This document shows, in pieces, positions 14,923 through 22,946 of a stretch of DNA of 64,000 nt; positions within the stretch are counted from its first letter, which is position 1; the number at the start of each line of letters is the position of its first letter. A model generated the notes under the pieces. It was not told where the DNA came from and searched no databases. It was given only the letters and a program-made list of their open reading frames with translations. Source of the DNA: an uncultured Roseiflexaceae bacterium (GTDB taxonomy: Bacteria; Chloroflexota; Chloroflexia; Chloroflexales; Roseiflexaceae); the NCBI GenBank assembly GCA_937988885.1, contig CALKHR010000100.1, forward strand, positions 1 through 64,000, written 5' to 3'. The position numbers and the translations under genes were made by a program.

Positions 14923-16338
14923 TTAGCCGACCGAACCTTCCATCTCCAACTGGATCAGGCGGTTGAGTTCGACGGCGTACTCCATCGGCAGCTCGCGGGT
15001 GAACGGCTCCATGAAGCCGAGCACGATCATCGAGAGCGCATCGGCCTCGGACAAACCACGGCTCATCAGGTAGAACACCTGCTCAGCGCCGATCCGGCCG
15101 ACGGTCGCCTCGTGGGCCAGCGTGGTCTTCTCCTCCTCCACCTCGATGAACGGGATGGTATCGGAGGCCGAGCGCTCGTCGAGGATCAGCGCGTCGCAGT
15201 TGACGTTGATCTTCGAGTTGGTGGCGCCGGGGGCCACTTTAGCCAAGCCACGGTAGGTGGTCTTGCCGCCGTCCTTCGAGACCGACTTGTTGGTGATGCG
15301 GCTGGTGGTATCCGGCGCGATGTGCACCATCTTGGCGCCTGCGTCTTGGTGCTGGCCCTTGCCGGCATACGCCACCGAGAGCACCTCACCGCGTGCGCCA
15401 CGGCCCATCAGGTAGACCGACGGGTACTTCATGGTCAGGCGCGAGCCGATATTGCCATCGACCCACTCCATGCTGGCCTCCTCGTAGGCGACCGCGCGCT
15501 TGGTGACCAAGTTGAAGATGTTGTTGGCCCAGTTCTGGATGGTGGTGTAGCGGCACTTGCCACCCTTGTTGACGATGATCTCGACGACCGCCGAGTGCAG
15601 CGAGTTGGTCGAGTAGACCGGCGCGGTGCAGCCCTCGATGTAGTGCATCGAGGCGCCTTCCTCGACGATGATCAGCGTACGCTCGAACTGACCCATGTTC
15701 TCGGCGTTGATGCGGAAGTACGCCTGCAGCGGGATATCGACATGCACGCCCTTGGGCACGTACACGAACGAGCCACCCGACCACACTGCCGTATTCAGCG
15801 CAGCGTACTTGTTATCCGCCGCCGGGATGATGGTGCCGAAGTACTTCTTGAACAGCTCGGGGTACTCCTTGAGCGCCGTGTCGGTGTCCAAGAAGATCAC
15901 GCCCTGCTTCGCCCACTCCTCTCGCAGCGAGTGATAGACCACCTCGGACTCGTACTGCGCGCCCACACCTGCCAAGAACTTGCGCTCGGCCTCGGGAATG
16001 CCCAATCGCTCGAAGGTATTCTTGATCTCGGCTGGCACCGCGTCCCAGTCGGTCTGCGGCTTTTCGCCCGCGCGCACGAAGTAGTGGATCTTGTCGTAGT
16101 CGAGCTCAGCCAACTCGGCATTGGCCCACATACCCTTGAGTGGCACTGGCTTCTTCTTGAAGATTTCGAGTGCCTGCAAGCGGCGCTTGAGCATCCATTC
16201 CGGCTCGCCCTTCATACCCGACAGTTCACGCACAACGTTTTCGTTGAGACCTTGTCCGGATTTATAGACATAGTTCTCTTCGTCGCGGAAACCGTACTTG
16301 CTATAGTCGAACTGTAGGTTGGTTGCTTGGACAGCCAT
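14923..16338 (-). CDS. sufB: Fe-S cluster assembly scaffold SufB
   Basis: SufB is the core scaffold of the SUF system and forms the SufBC2D complex, in which a nascent cluster is built from SufS-derived sulfur. The 471-residue length matches the family (about 465-495). The right-handed beta-helix core shows the segments S-V-A-Y-A-G-K-G-Q-H-Q-D-A-G-A-K-M and N-C-D-A-L-I-L-D. The cysteine in that second segment is one used for sulfur transfer in E. coli. The start has GAGGAGGAA ahead of the ATG. It is the last gene of the suf operon here, 135 bases after sufU. In many bacteria it comes first or second, so the order C-D-S-U-B is the Firmicutes-like order. Confidence 0.96.
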   Translation of the reverse strand: MAVQATNLQFDYSKYGFRDEENYVYKSGQGLNENVVRELSGMKGEPEWMLKRRLQALEIFKKKPVPLKGMWANAELAELDYDKIHYFVRAGEKPQTDWDAVPAEIKNTFERLGIPEAERKFLAGVGAQYESEVVYHSLREEWAKQGVIFLDTDTALKEYPELFKKYFGTIIPAADNKYAALNTAVWSGGSFVYVPKGVHVDIPLQAYFRINAENMGQFERTLIIVEEGASMHYIEGCTAPVYSTNSLHSAVVEIIVNKGGKCRYTTIQNWANNIFNLVTKRAVAYEEASMEWVDGNIGSRLTMKYPSVYLMGRGARGEVLSVAYAGKGQHQDAGAKMVHIAPDTTSRITNKSVSKDGGKTTYRGLAKVAPGATNSKINVNCDALILDERSASDTIPFIEVEEEKTTLAHEATVGRIGAEQVFYLMSRGLSEADALSMIVLGFMEPFTRELPMEYAVELNRLIQLEMEGSVG

Positions 16339-16474
16339 GTGCTAGTTCCTCCTCGGGTCAACAGAGGATCGAGAAGTGTCGATCGTCTCAGATAATATGG
16401 TAGTCGTTGCCTGGTCTGCACCACGGACAACGGTTATTTCCATCAAGAAAGCGCAAACGCGATCTCGAACGTTG

Positions 16475-16879
16475 TTAATCGTCGAGGTCTTCCTCTAATT
16501 GGGTTCCAAGATAGTTATAAATGCCAGTTTTCATTGTTTTAAGAGACAACAATGCGCATTTAATACGTACTGGATTTTTATCGAGCGGGATGCCGATCAG
16601 ATCGAGCAGATCCTCTTTGCTGATGCCTCTCGCCTCGTCGAGCGTTTTGCCACGCAGTTCGTCGGTGAGCAGTGACGCCGATGCTTGGCTGATTGCGCAG
16701 CCGCGCCCCAAAAAGCGCACATCTGTGATCGTGCCGTTGGACACTTGCAGATCGATCCGCACACGGTCGCCGCAGAGCGGGTTATGCTCCTCGTGCGAGA
16801 TGTCGGGCGCATCGAGTGTGCCCGCATTGTGCGGATGCTTGCTGTGTTCGAGAATAATCTCGCGGTAGAGATCGTCCAT
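16475..16879 (-). CDS. sufU: sulfur acceptor SufU
   Basis: SufU is a zinc protein that takes persulfide sulfur from SufS and stimulates it. The 134 residues show the zinc ligand set in N-P-L-C-G-D, G-R-G-C-A-I-S-Q-A and R-I-K-C-A-L-L. The longer linker before the last Cys (about 20 residues more than IscU) and the missing His are typical of SufU. It lies between sufS (50 bases upstream) and sufB. There is no SufE gene in the window, in agreement with a SufU-type system. A second, shorter relative lies at 12432-12845. Confidence 0.93.
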   Translation of the reverse strand: MDDLYREIILEHSKHPHNAGTLDAPDISHEEHNPLCGDRVRIDLQVSNGTITDVRFLGRGCAISQASASLLTDELRGKTLDEARGISKEDLLDLIGIPLDKNPVRIKCALLSLKTMKTGIYNYLGTQLEEDLDD

Positions 16880-16929
16880 GTTCCCTATCCATTAGTCGTG
16901 AACGGCAGCAACGCCACCGATCTGTCACA

Positions 16930-18195
16930 CTACGCAAACAGCTTACGGGCCTTGTTCAGGCCAGCCACCAATCGGTCGATTTCGCTCGGTTCATTGTACA
17001 GGTAAAACGATGCGCGTGCTGTGGCAGGAATATCGAAATGGGCATGCAACGGCTGGCAGCAGTGATGCCCGGCCCGCAGCGCCAAGCCCTCGCGATCCAG
17101 CACCGCGGCCACATCGTGCGGGTGAACGTCTTCGAGTGTGAAGCTCACCACGGCGCCGCGATCCTGTGCTGTGGATGGGCCGTAGATGCGCAACCCCTCC
17201 ACATTGGCTAACTGCTCCAGCGCGTAGACCAGTAATGCATGTTCGTGTTGGGCGATCCGCTCCATCCCCACCGACGTCAGGAAGTCCACCGCCTCGGCAA
17301 GCGCGATCGCCTCGCCGATCGCTGGCGTACCCGCCTCAAAACGGGCCGGAATCGCGGCGTAGGTGCTCGATTCGAGCGAGACATGGCTGATCATCGAGCC
17401 GCCGCCCAAGAACGGAGGCATCGCCTCCAAGATTTTGCGTCGGCCCCAGAGTGCGCCGATGCCGGTTGGGCCGCACATTTTATGGCCGCTGAAGGCCAAG
17501 AAATCGATGTCGAGCGCTTGCACGTCGATCGGCATATGCGGGACGCTCTGCGCCGCATCGACAAGCATCAACGCGCCGACTTCGTGAGCGCGGGCCGCGA
17601 TCTCGCGGATCGGGTGGATGGTGCCCAAGACATTCGATTGATGCGCGAGTGCCACCAATTTTGTGCGCTCGGTGAGCAGAGGTGGGCGATCCGCGCTGCC
17701 GTCTAAATCCTCAAGTATCAGCCGACCTTCACCATCGATGCGCAAGAAATCGAGGTGCGCGCCCGTCCGTTGTGCCAGCATTTGCCAGGGCACCAAGTTC
17801 GAGTGGTGCTCCGCGATGCTGAGCAGAATGCGGTCGCCGGGGCGCAGGTTCGCATCGCCCCAAGCGCGGGCCACCAAGTTGATCGCCTCGGTGGTATTAC
17901 GGGTGAAGATCACCTCGCGGTGAGAGGCTGCGCCCAACCAGCGGGCCACCGTAGCACGGGCCTGCTCGTAGGCGAGGGTCGCCTCCTCGCTGAGCGTATA
18001 GACGCCCCGATGCACATTGGCATTGGTGTGTTCGTAATACTGCGACAACCGATCGATAACCCGTTGCGGCTTTTGCGATGAGGCTGCGCTATCGAGGAAT
18101 GCCAAAGGATGCCCGTTGATCTCGCGCTGCAAGATCGGGAACTGCTGGCGTATCGCCTGCACATCGAGCGATGAAGCTATCTCTGATACTGTCAT
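16930..18195 (-). CDS. sufS: cysteine desulfurase SufS
   Basis: This PLP enzyme converts cysteine to alanine and holds the released sulfur as a persulfide for SufU. The 421 residues contain the PLP lysine K239 in F-S-G-H-K-M and the catalytic cysteine C379 in R-A-G-H-H-C-C-Q-P. That loop is short, as in group II desulfurases. The preceding A-E-H-H-S-N motif (about 128-133) binds PLP. The chosen ATG at 18195 gives the family-typical N-terminus. An in-frame GTG 60 bases upstream has no ribosome site and would add an unusual extension. A second Cys (C380) next to the catalytic one is notable. It lies 69 bases after sufD. Confidence 0.95.
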   Translation of the reverse strand: MTVSEIASSLDVQAIRQQFPILQREINGHPLAFLDSAASSQKPQRVIDRLSQYYEHTNANVHRGVYTLSEEATLAYEQARATVARWLGAASHREVIFTRNTTEAINLVARAWGDANLRPGDRILLSIAEHHSNLVPWQMLAQRTGAHLDFLRIDGEGRLILEDLDGSADRPPLLTERTKLVALAHQSNVLGTIHPIREIAARAHEVGALMLVDAAQSVPHMPIDVQALDIDFLAFSGHKMCGPTGIGALWGRRKILEAMPPFLGGGSMISHVSLESSTYAAIPARFEAGTPAIGEAIALAEAVDFLTSVGMERIAQHEHALLVYALEQLANVEGLRIYGPSTAQDRGAVVSFTLEDVHPHDVAAVLDREGLALRAGHHCCQPLHAHFDIPATARASFYLYNEPSEIDRLVAGLNKARKLFA

Positions 18196-18264
18196 AGGTT
18201 TGTGTAGGATGTGGTTTGGAACCATCGAAACGCTATTCGGCTGGCCCCAAACCACAAACTCCGT

Positions 18265-19476
18265 TTAGATCTTCTGCTCGATCACTTCGGAAATCCGATC
18301 GCGCAGTTCCTGATCGGGTACACGATCCAGCACCGTCTCGAAGAAGCCTGTCACAATCATGTGGATAGCCTCTTCGCGCCCGATGCCGCGCGACTGCATG
18401 TAGAACAGCATCTCATCGTCGACCTGGCCGCTCGTCGAAGCGTGACCAGCGCGCTGGACATCGTTCGTATCGATCATCAGGCCCGGGATCGAGTCGCTGC
18501 GCCCCTGATCGCTCAGGTGAATGGCGTGCTCCTCCAAGCGCGAGATCGTGGCGCGGCTGTCCTTCTCGATCTTGATCATGCCATCGAAGACCGTGTAACC
18601 GTTGCCGTTGATCACCGTCTTGAACTCCATATGGCCTTCGGTATGCGCACCAACGTGGCGCAACCACGGGGCCGTCAGGAGCAACTGGCCTGAGCCAGCG
18701 AACGTCGCCGCCGTCCAATCGACCTTCGAGCCAGTGCCACCGAGGTACGTTTCGGCCTCGATGTGCTGGACGGTGCCGCCCAAGTTCAGGGCTGCCCAAT
18801 CGAGCGAGGCGTTATCGCCGACCTTGGCGAGCTGCGAGCCGATCATATAGACGCCTTTGCCCCAGTGCTGAGCTGTGACGTAGCGCAGTGACGAGCCGTT
18901 GCCGAGCACCAACTCGGTTGCGGGCGACGAGAACGCCTGGCCATCGATATCGGGCGAAGTGTACTCCTCGATAAACGTCACGCTGGCGTTAGGCTCCAGC
19001 ACCACCAAGTTGTGCGAGAACGAGGCGCGATTGCTGTTGCTGAGCGTAAAGACCGTCAGCAGCGGCACATCGACCGACACGCCCTTGGGCACGTACAGGA
19101 AGACACCATCCTGCCACAGTGCAGCGTGCAGCGCGTTGAACTTATGGGCCTGCCAATCGATCGCGGTGCCGAGGTACTGCTTGACCAAGGCCTCGTGCTC
19201 GCGCACGGCGGCGGAGAGCGGCATAAAGATCACGCCCTGCTTGGCGAGCTGGACATCCCATTGCACCGCAGTTCCCTGGGCGCTGGTGGGGGCGGCAACT
19301 TCCTCGGGCTTGAACTTGCTGAGATCGGTACGGCGCCAAAATGGTGGCTCAGAAGCAGCGAAGCTGCGCCAAGCCGCAACACGACGCTCGATCAACCACT
19401 CCGGCTCGCCTGCATTGCGAGCGACAGTGCTGATCTGCTCATCGGTCAGTTCGGAGAGTGTTGGAAAATACTTCAT
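18265..19476 (-). CDS. sufD: Fe-S cluster assembly protein SufD
   Basis: SufD is the SufB paralogue in the SufBC2D scaffold complex and helps in iron entry. The 403-residue protein shares the beta-helix core and the P-K-G-V-S-V-D-V-P segment with SufB and ends with the R-G-I-G-R-E-E-A family motif (SufB: R-G-L-S-E-A-D-A). The family histidine in D-V-Q-R-A-G-H-A-S-T-S-G is present; in E. coli SufD the equivalent His is important for cluster formation. It lies 90 bases after sufC and before sufS. The ribosome site is weak. Confidence 0.94.
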   Translation of the reverse strand: MKYFPTLSELTDEQISTVARNAGEPEWLIERRVAAWRSFAASEPPFWRRTDLSKFKPEEVAAPTSAQGTAVQWDVQLAKQGVIFMPLSAAVREHEALVKQYLGTAIDWQAHKFNALHAALWQDGVFLYVPKGVSVDVPLLTVFTLSNSNRASFSHNLVVLEPNASVTFIEEYTSPDIDGQAFSSPATELVLGNGSSLRYVTAQHWGKGVYMIGSQLAKVGDNASLDWAALNLGGTVQHIEAETYLGGTGSKVDWTAATFAGSGQLLLTAPWLRHVGAHTEGHMEFKTVINGNGYTVFDGMIKIEKDSRATISRLEEHAIHLSDQGRSDSIPGLMIDTNDVQRAGHASTSGQVDDEMLFYMQSRGIGREEAIHMIVTGFFETVLDRVPDQELRDRISEVIEQKI

Positions 19477-19566
19477 AGGCTCATTATTAGCAGTCAGAAG
19501 TCGGTATTGGTCAGCACAAAGGAGTTGCGCTTATCGAAAGCGAACTCAGGCTGAATCCGATACAAA

Positions 19567-20352
19567 CTACTGGCGGCTAGCGACCTCCGTTTTGATCCAG
19601 TCGTAGCCCTTCTCTTCGAGCTCCAGAGCGAGCTCGGGGCCACCGCTGTGCACAATGCGGCCATCGAACATCACCGACACGACATGCGGCTGGATGTGGT
19701 TGAGCAAGCGCTGGTAGTGCGTGATCACCAGCACGCCCATCTCGGGTTGCTGCTTGTAGAGCGTATTGACGCCCTGCGACACGATGCGCAGCGCATCGAT
19801 ATCCAAGCCCGAGTCGGTCTCGTCGAGCACGGCCATTTTTGGCTGGAGCATCGCCATCTGCAGAATTTCAACGCGCTTCTTCTCGCCACCGCTGAAGCCT
19901 TCGTTGAGGTAACGGCGCACAAACGACTCATCGATCTCAAGTGCGGCCATCTTCTCGCGCAACTGCTTGCGGAACTCGGCGACCGGGATCGAGGTCGTCT
20001 TGGGGTCTTTGCCCTCCTCGGCGCGGTGCGCATTGATGGCCGAGCGCAAGAAGTTCGCGACCGTCACGCCAGGGATCGAGACTGGGTACTGGAAGGCCAG
20101 GAACAGGCCCAACTTCGAGCGCTCATCGGCCTCAAGCTCAAGGATATTCTGCCCCTGATACCACACCTCGCCACCAGTAACCGTATAGTTCGGGTGGCCC
20201 ATTAAGGTGTAGGCCAACGTGCTCTTACCGCTGCCGTTCGGCCCCATAATGGCGTGAATGGTGCCTGCCTTCACTGTCAAATTCAGGCCCTTGAGGATCT
20301 CCTTATCCTCAATGCTGACATGAAGATCTTTGATGACCAGATCGCTATTCAT
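19567..20352 (-). CDS. sufC: Fe-S assembly ATPase SufC
   Basis: SufC is the ABC-type ATPase of the SufBC2D complex, where ATP binding drives rearrangement of SufB and SufD. The 261 residues show Walker A G-P-N-G-S-G-K-S-T (37-45), the ABC signature F-S-G-G-E-K-K-R and Walker B with D-E-T-D-S-G-L-D. The D-S-G-L-D form is the SufC hallmark. AGAGGAG precedes the ATG by four bases. It is the first structural gene after sufR, 119 bases away. No terminator with a T tract lies between, so co-transcription with sufR is likely. Confidence 0.96.
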   Translation of the reverse strand: MNSDLVIKDLHVSIEDKEILKGLNLTVKAGTIHAIMGPNGSGKSTLAYTLMGHPNYTVTGGEVWYQGQNILELEADERSKLGLFLAFQYPVSIPGVTVANFLRSAINAHRAEEGKDPKTTSIPVAEFRKQLREKMAALEIDESFVRRYLNEGFSGGEKKRVEILQMAMLQPKMAVLDETDSGLDIDALRIVSQGVNTLYKQQPEMGVLVITHYQRLLNHIQPHVVSVMFDGRIVHSGGPELALELEEKGYDWIKTEVASRQ

Positions 20353-20471
20353 TCGGCTCCTCTTGTCGTGATGCGCATGTATTCCTAACGGTGGTCTACG
20401 ACCAACCGATAAGGTGTATGCGATTGTCGCTTGGGTGTCCTCGCGAACACCTATTCCTATGGCGAAGATGT

Positions 20472-21149
20472 CTAGTTCAGCGGTTTGCCTTCGGGGCGTT
20501 GAGCTTGTAACTGGACGTCCTTGCCTTCATCGATAATTGTAAAATGGCAACTGCGATGCCCTTCGCGCATCGAATGATTGATCTGCAGGCGTGTGCCAAG
20601 CAGTTGTTCCAACATCCGACGCTCCATTGAACAGACACTCGCGTGTTCGTTGGCAACTTCGAGATACGGGCACGCAAACAACGCAAATCCCGCACCAGAG
20701 TCTTGCACTTCGGTGGGGATACCGCGTGATTCTAACACATTCCGCAGCGTTAGGAGTCGTTCAGAAAGCTCTGCTCCACTAATCTGCGCCCCATAGTCTT
20801 CAGCTAGGCGCACTGCCACCGCATCGAGAATGAGTTGTAACTGGTCGCGTCCATCGCGTTCAGCAATTTCGCGCAGCAGCACGTTGATTAACGTATCGTA
20901 CTGCTTGGGGAACAACTCTTGGGCCGCGGGTGTCAGGAAAAAGGCTTGATGGGGCCGCCCTGGACCGCGCCGTACGAGCTTGTTCGCCACCAGATCGCGG
21001 GCCTGCAAGTGCGTGAGATGCTCTCGCACTGCAGTTGTGCTCACCTGAAGAACCTGCTCGAGTTCTTTGACAGTCGCTTCGCCATGACGTTGAAGATGCG
21101 CCAAAATTCGACCAGCAGGTGAATCAGTGGCATAAAGCATCGCGGCCAT
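20472..21149 (-). CDS. sufR: SufR-type iron-sulfur transcriptional repressor
   Basis: The 225-residue protein has an N-terminal winged helix-turn-helix (about 8-75, with V-K-E-L-E-Q-V-L-Q-V-S-T-T-A-V-R-E-H-L) and a C-terminal cluster domain. Three cysteines, C160, C173 and C201, are spaced C-x12-C-x27-C, the arrangement of SufR proteins that bind a [4Fe-4S] cluster and repress suf genes when iron-sulfur supply is adequate. It is the first gene of the suf operon. AGGAG lies eight bases before the ATG. A consensus promoter and a perfect inverted repeat lie just upstream, so autorepression is likely. Confidence 0.92.
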   Translation of the reverse strand: MAAMLYATDSPAGRILAHLQRHGEATVKELEQVLQVSTTAVREHLTHLQARDLVANKLVRRGPGRPHQAFFLTPAAQELFPKQYDTLINVLLREIAERDGRDQLQLILDAVAVRLAEDYGAQISGAELSERLLTLRNVLESRGIPTEVQDSGAGFALFACPYLEVANEHASVCSMERRMLEQLLGTRLQINHSMREGHRSCHFTIIDEGKDVQLQAQRPEGKPLN

Positions 21150-21179
21150 AACTGGAACTCCTGTGCTTAGCTAGCCGCC

Positions 21180-21208
21180 AGTATACCGCACGACTACGCT
21201 ATTGTCAA
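21180..21208 (-). promoter_or_regulatory. sufR/suf promoter
   Basis: On the minus strand TTGACA (21208-21203) is followed after exactly 17 bases by TATACT (21185-21180). This is one of the best sigma-70-type promoters in the window. It leaves a leader of about 24 bases with the sufR ribosome site. Confidence 0.75.
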
Positions 21209-21234
21209 TTTAGACAGGAAAAACTGTCTAAATT
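21207..21234. promoter_or_regulatory. candidate SufR operator
   Basis: Arms AATTTAGACAG (21207-21217) and CTGTCTAAATT (21224-21234) are perfect complements separated by GAAAAA. The inner half-sites ACAG-N6-CTGT keep the six-base spacing of the known cyanobacterial SufR site, CAAC-N6-GTTG. The repeat overlaps the -35 box by two bases. Binding by SufR is inference from position and symmetry. Confidence 0.6.
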
Positions 21235-21343
21235 CTAGCGTCTGCCAAGCATTTTCGCAAATTTGGCATCTGAGTGCCTTATAACCGATGGTTTAGAGAT
21301 ACGTTCAGGGCTGATGATGCCGTTTGTACCGATATGAAGGACT

Positions 21344-21371
21344 TTGAGGGAGCTTGAGTGAATGATACACT
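21344..21371 (+). promoter_or_regulatory. possible promoter of the deaminase gene
   Basis: TTGAGG (21344-21349) and TACACT (21366-21371) are 16 bases apart, each four of six matches. The leader to the ATG at 21474 would be about 95 bases. Confidence 0.35.
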
Positions 21372-21473
21372 AAGAGCATCCTAGAAACACAACGCTGCAC
21401 AACCATCCACCTTCAGTCGTGTGAAACGCGATACCATTGCGTTTGCTGCGTGAAAACAGAACGGAGAGGGATT

Positions 21474-22823
21474 ATGGGCTCACTTCTGCTGCGCCATGCG
21501 CGCTATGTGGTTACGATGGATGATCAGCGGCGCGAGATCCCCGATGGAGCTGTGCTGATCGAAGATCAACGGATCGTGGCGGTTGGGCCGAGCGCTGAGT
21601 TGCCCGAACAGGCCGATCAGGTGATCGATTGTCGGGATATGATGCTGATGCCTGGGCTGATCAACACGCACCATCACTTGTTCCAAACGCTCACTCGTGC
21701 GCTGCCCGCCGCGCAAGATGCCGAACTGTTCGGCTGGCTCAAGGCGCTCTACCCCATTTGGGCGCGCTTGCGGGCCGAGGACATCTACACCAGCGCCAAG
21801 CTCGGCCTGAGCGAACTGATGCTCTCAGGCTGCACCACATCGAGCGATCATCTGTACATTTACCCGAACGACGCCCGCATCGACGACGAGATCCGCGCTG
21901 CCCAGGAGCTCGGCATTCGCTTTTTCGCGGCGCGCGGCGCCATGAGCGTGGGCGAGAGCAAAGGCGGCCTGCCGCCCGACCGTGTGGTCGAGGACGAGCA
22001 GGAGATCCTGCGCGATACGCGGCGGGTGATCGAGCAGTACCACGATTCGTCGCCCTATGCGATGCTGCAAGTGGTCGTCGCTCCGTGCTCGCCTTTCAGC
22101 GTGTCGCAGGACCTGATGCGCGAATCGGCGGCGCTGGCCCGTAGTTATGGCGTGCGCCTGCACACGCACCTGGCCGAGAACGACAACGACGTGAGCTACA
22201 GCCTCGAACGGTTCGGGCAGACGCCCGGCGATTACGCCGAAAGTGTAGGCTGGGTTGGGAATGATGTGTGGCACGCCCACTGCGTCAAGCTCGACGAACG
22301 GGCGATTGGGCTGTTTGGCCGCACGCAGACGGGTATCTGCCATTGCCCGTCCTCGAATATGCGCTTGGCCTCGGGGATTGCGCCGTTGGGCGCGATGCGG
22401 CGGGCAAATGTGCCGATCGGTTTGGGTGTCGATGGCAGCGCCTCGAACGATAGCAGCCATTTGCTGGCCGAGGCGCGCATGGCCATGCTATTGCAGCGTG
22501 TGGGCGGTGATCCGGCGGCGATGTCGGCCCGACAGGCGCTGGAACTAGCGACGCGCGGCGGGGCGCGGGTGCTGGGCCGCAGCGATTTGGGCAGCCTGGA
22601 GCCAGGCAAAGCCGCCGATGTAGTGGGTTGGCGGATTGACCAATTGGCGTATGCTGGGGCGCTCCACGATCCTGTGGCGGCGTTGGTGTTCTGCCAGCCG
22701 CAGCAGGTCGATCTGTCGATCATTCAGGGGCAGGTGCGGGTGCGTGGCGGCGAGATCGTGGGCCTGGATCTGCCGCGCTTGGTGGCCGAACACAATGCTC
22801 GGGCGCGGGCCTTGGTGGGCTAA
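21474..22823 (+). CDS. 8-oxoguanine deaminase-like amidohydrolase
   Basis: The 449-residue protein is a metal-dependent deaminase of the amidohydrolase superfamily. It has the H-x-H motif in N-T-H-H-H-L-F-Q, further ligands in H-T-H-L-A-E and H-A-H-C, and the catalytic Asp in G-V-D-G-S-A-S-N-D. This subset, including Pseudomonas PA0142, hydrolyses 8-oxoguanine to urate, a clean-up step for oxidised purine. Relatives act on hydroxyatrazine or other aminated rings, so the exact substrate is inferred. The ATG at 21474 is chosen because GGAGAGGG lies just before it; a GTG at 21450 would swallow the site. It is transcribed away from sufR. Confidence 0.82.
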   Translation: MGSLLLRHARYVVTMDDQRREIPDGAVLIEDQRIVAVGPSAELPEQADQVIDCRDMMLMPGLINTHHHLFQTLTRALPAAQDAELFGWLKALYPIWARLRAEDIYTSAKLGLSELMLSGCTTSSDHLYIYPNDARIDDEIRAAQELGIRFFAARGAMSVGESKGGLPPDRVVEDEQEILRDTRRVIEQYHDSSPYAMLQVVVAPCSPFSVSQDLMRESAALARSYGVRLHTHLAENDNDVSYSLERFGQTPGDYAESVGWVGNDVWHAHCVKLDERAIGLFGRTQTGICHCPSSNMRLASGIAPLGAMRRANVPIGLGVDGSASNDSSHLLAEARMAMLLQRVGGDPAAMSARQALELATRGGARVLGRSDLGSLEPGKAADVVGWRIDQLAYAGALHDPVAALVFCQPQQVDLSIIQGQVRVRGGEIVGLDLPRLVAEHNARARALVG

Positions 22824-22840
22824 CTGCCGTTTGAACACAC

Positions 22841-22866
22841 CAAAGCCGCCCCTATCGGCGGCTTTG
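22841..22866. terminator. hairpin between convergent deaminase and kinase genes
   Basis: A perfect 10-bp stem CAAAGCCGCC/GGCGGCTTTG (22841-22850, 22857-22866) with loop CCTATC lies 17 bases after the deaminase stop. There is no T tract on either strand. Confidence 0.5.
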
Positions 22867-22946
22867 GGTGAGCAGTTTGCAGCTCCACTCTTCTCTGCTC
22901 ACGTGGTTAGCATATAGTGTGCCAACAATCAGCGCGAGCGCGCTGG

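Larger units (their letters stand above)
21150..21473. other. divergent control region of sufR and the deaminase gene
   Basis: No gene is supported. The left 90 bases hold the sufR promoter and operator. The right half holds a possible plus-strand promoter for the deaminase. Between them nothing further is seen. Confidence 0.6.

Noticed and set aside
15112..16317. 401-codon open frame opposite sufB
   Set aside because: Antisense shadow; sufB is beyond doubt.
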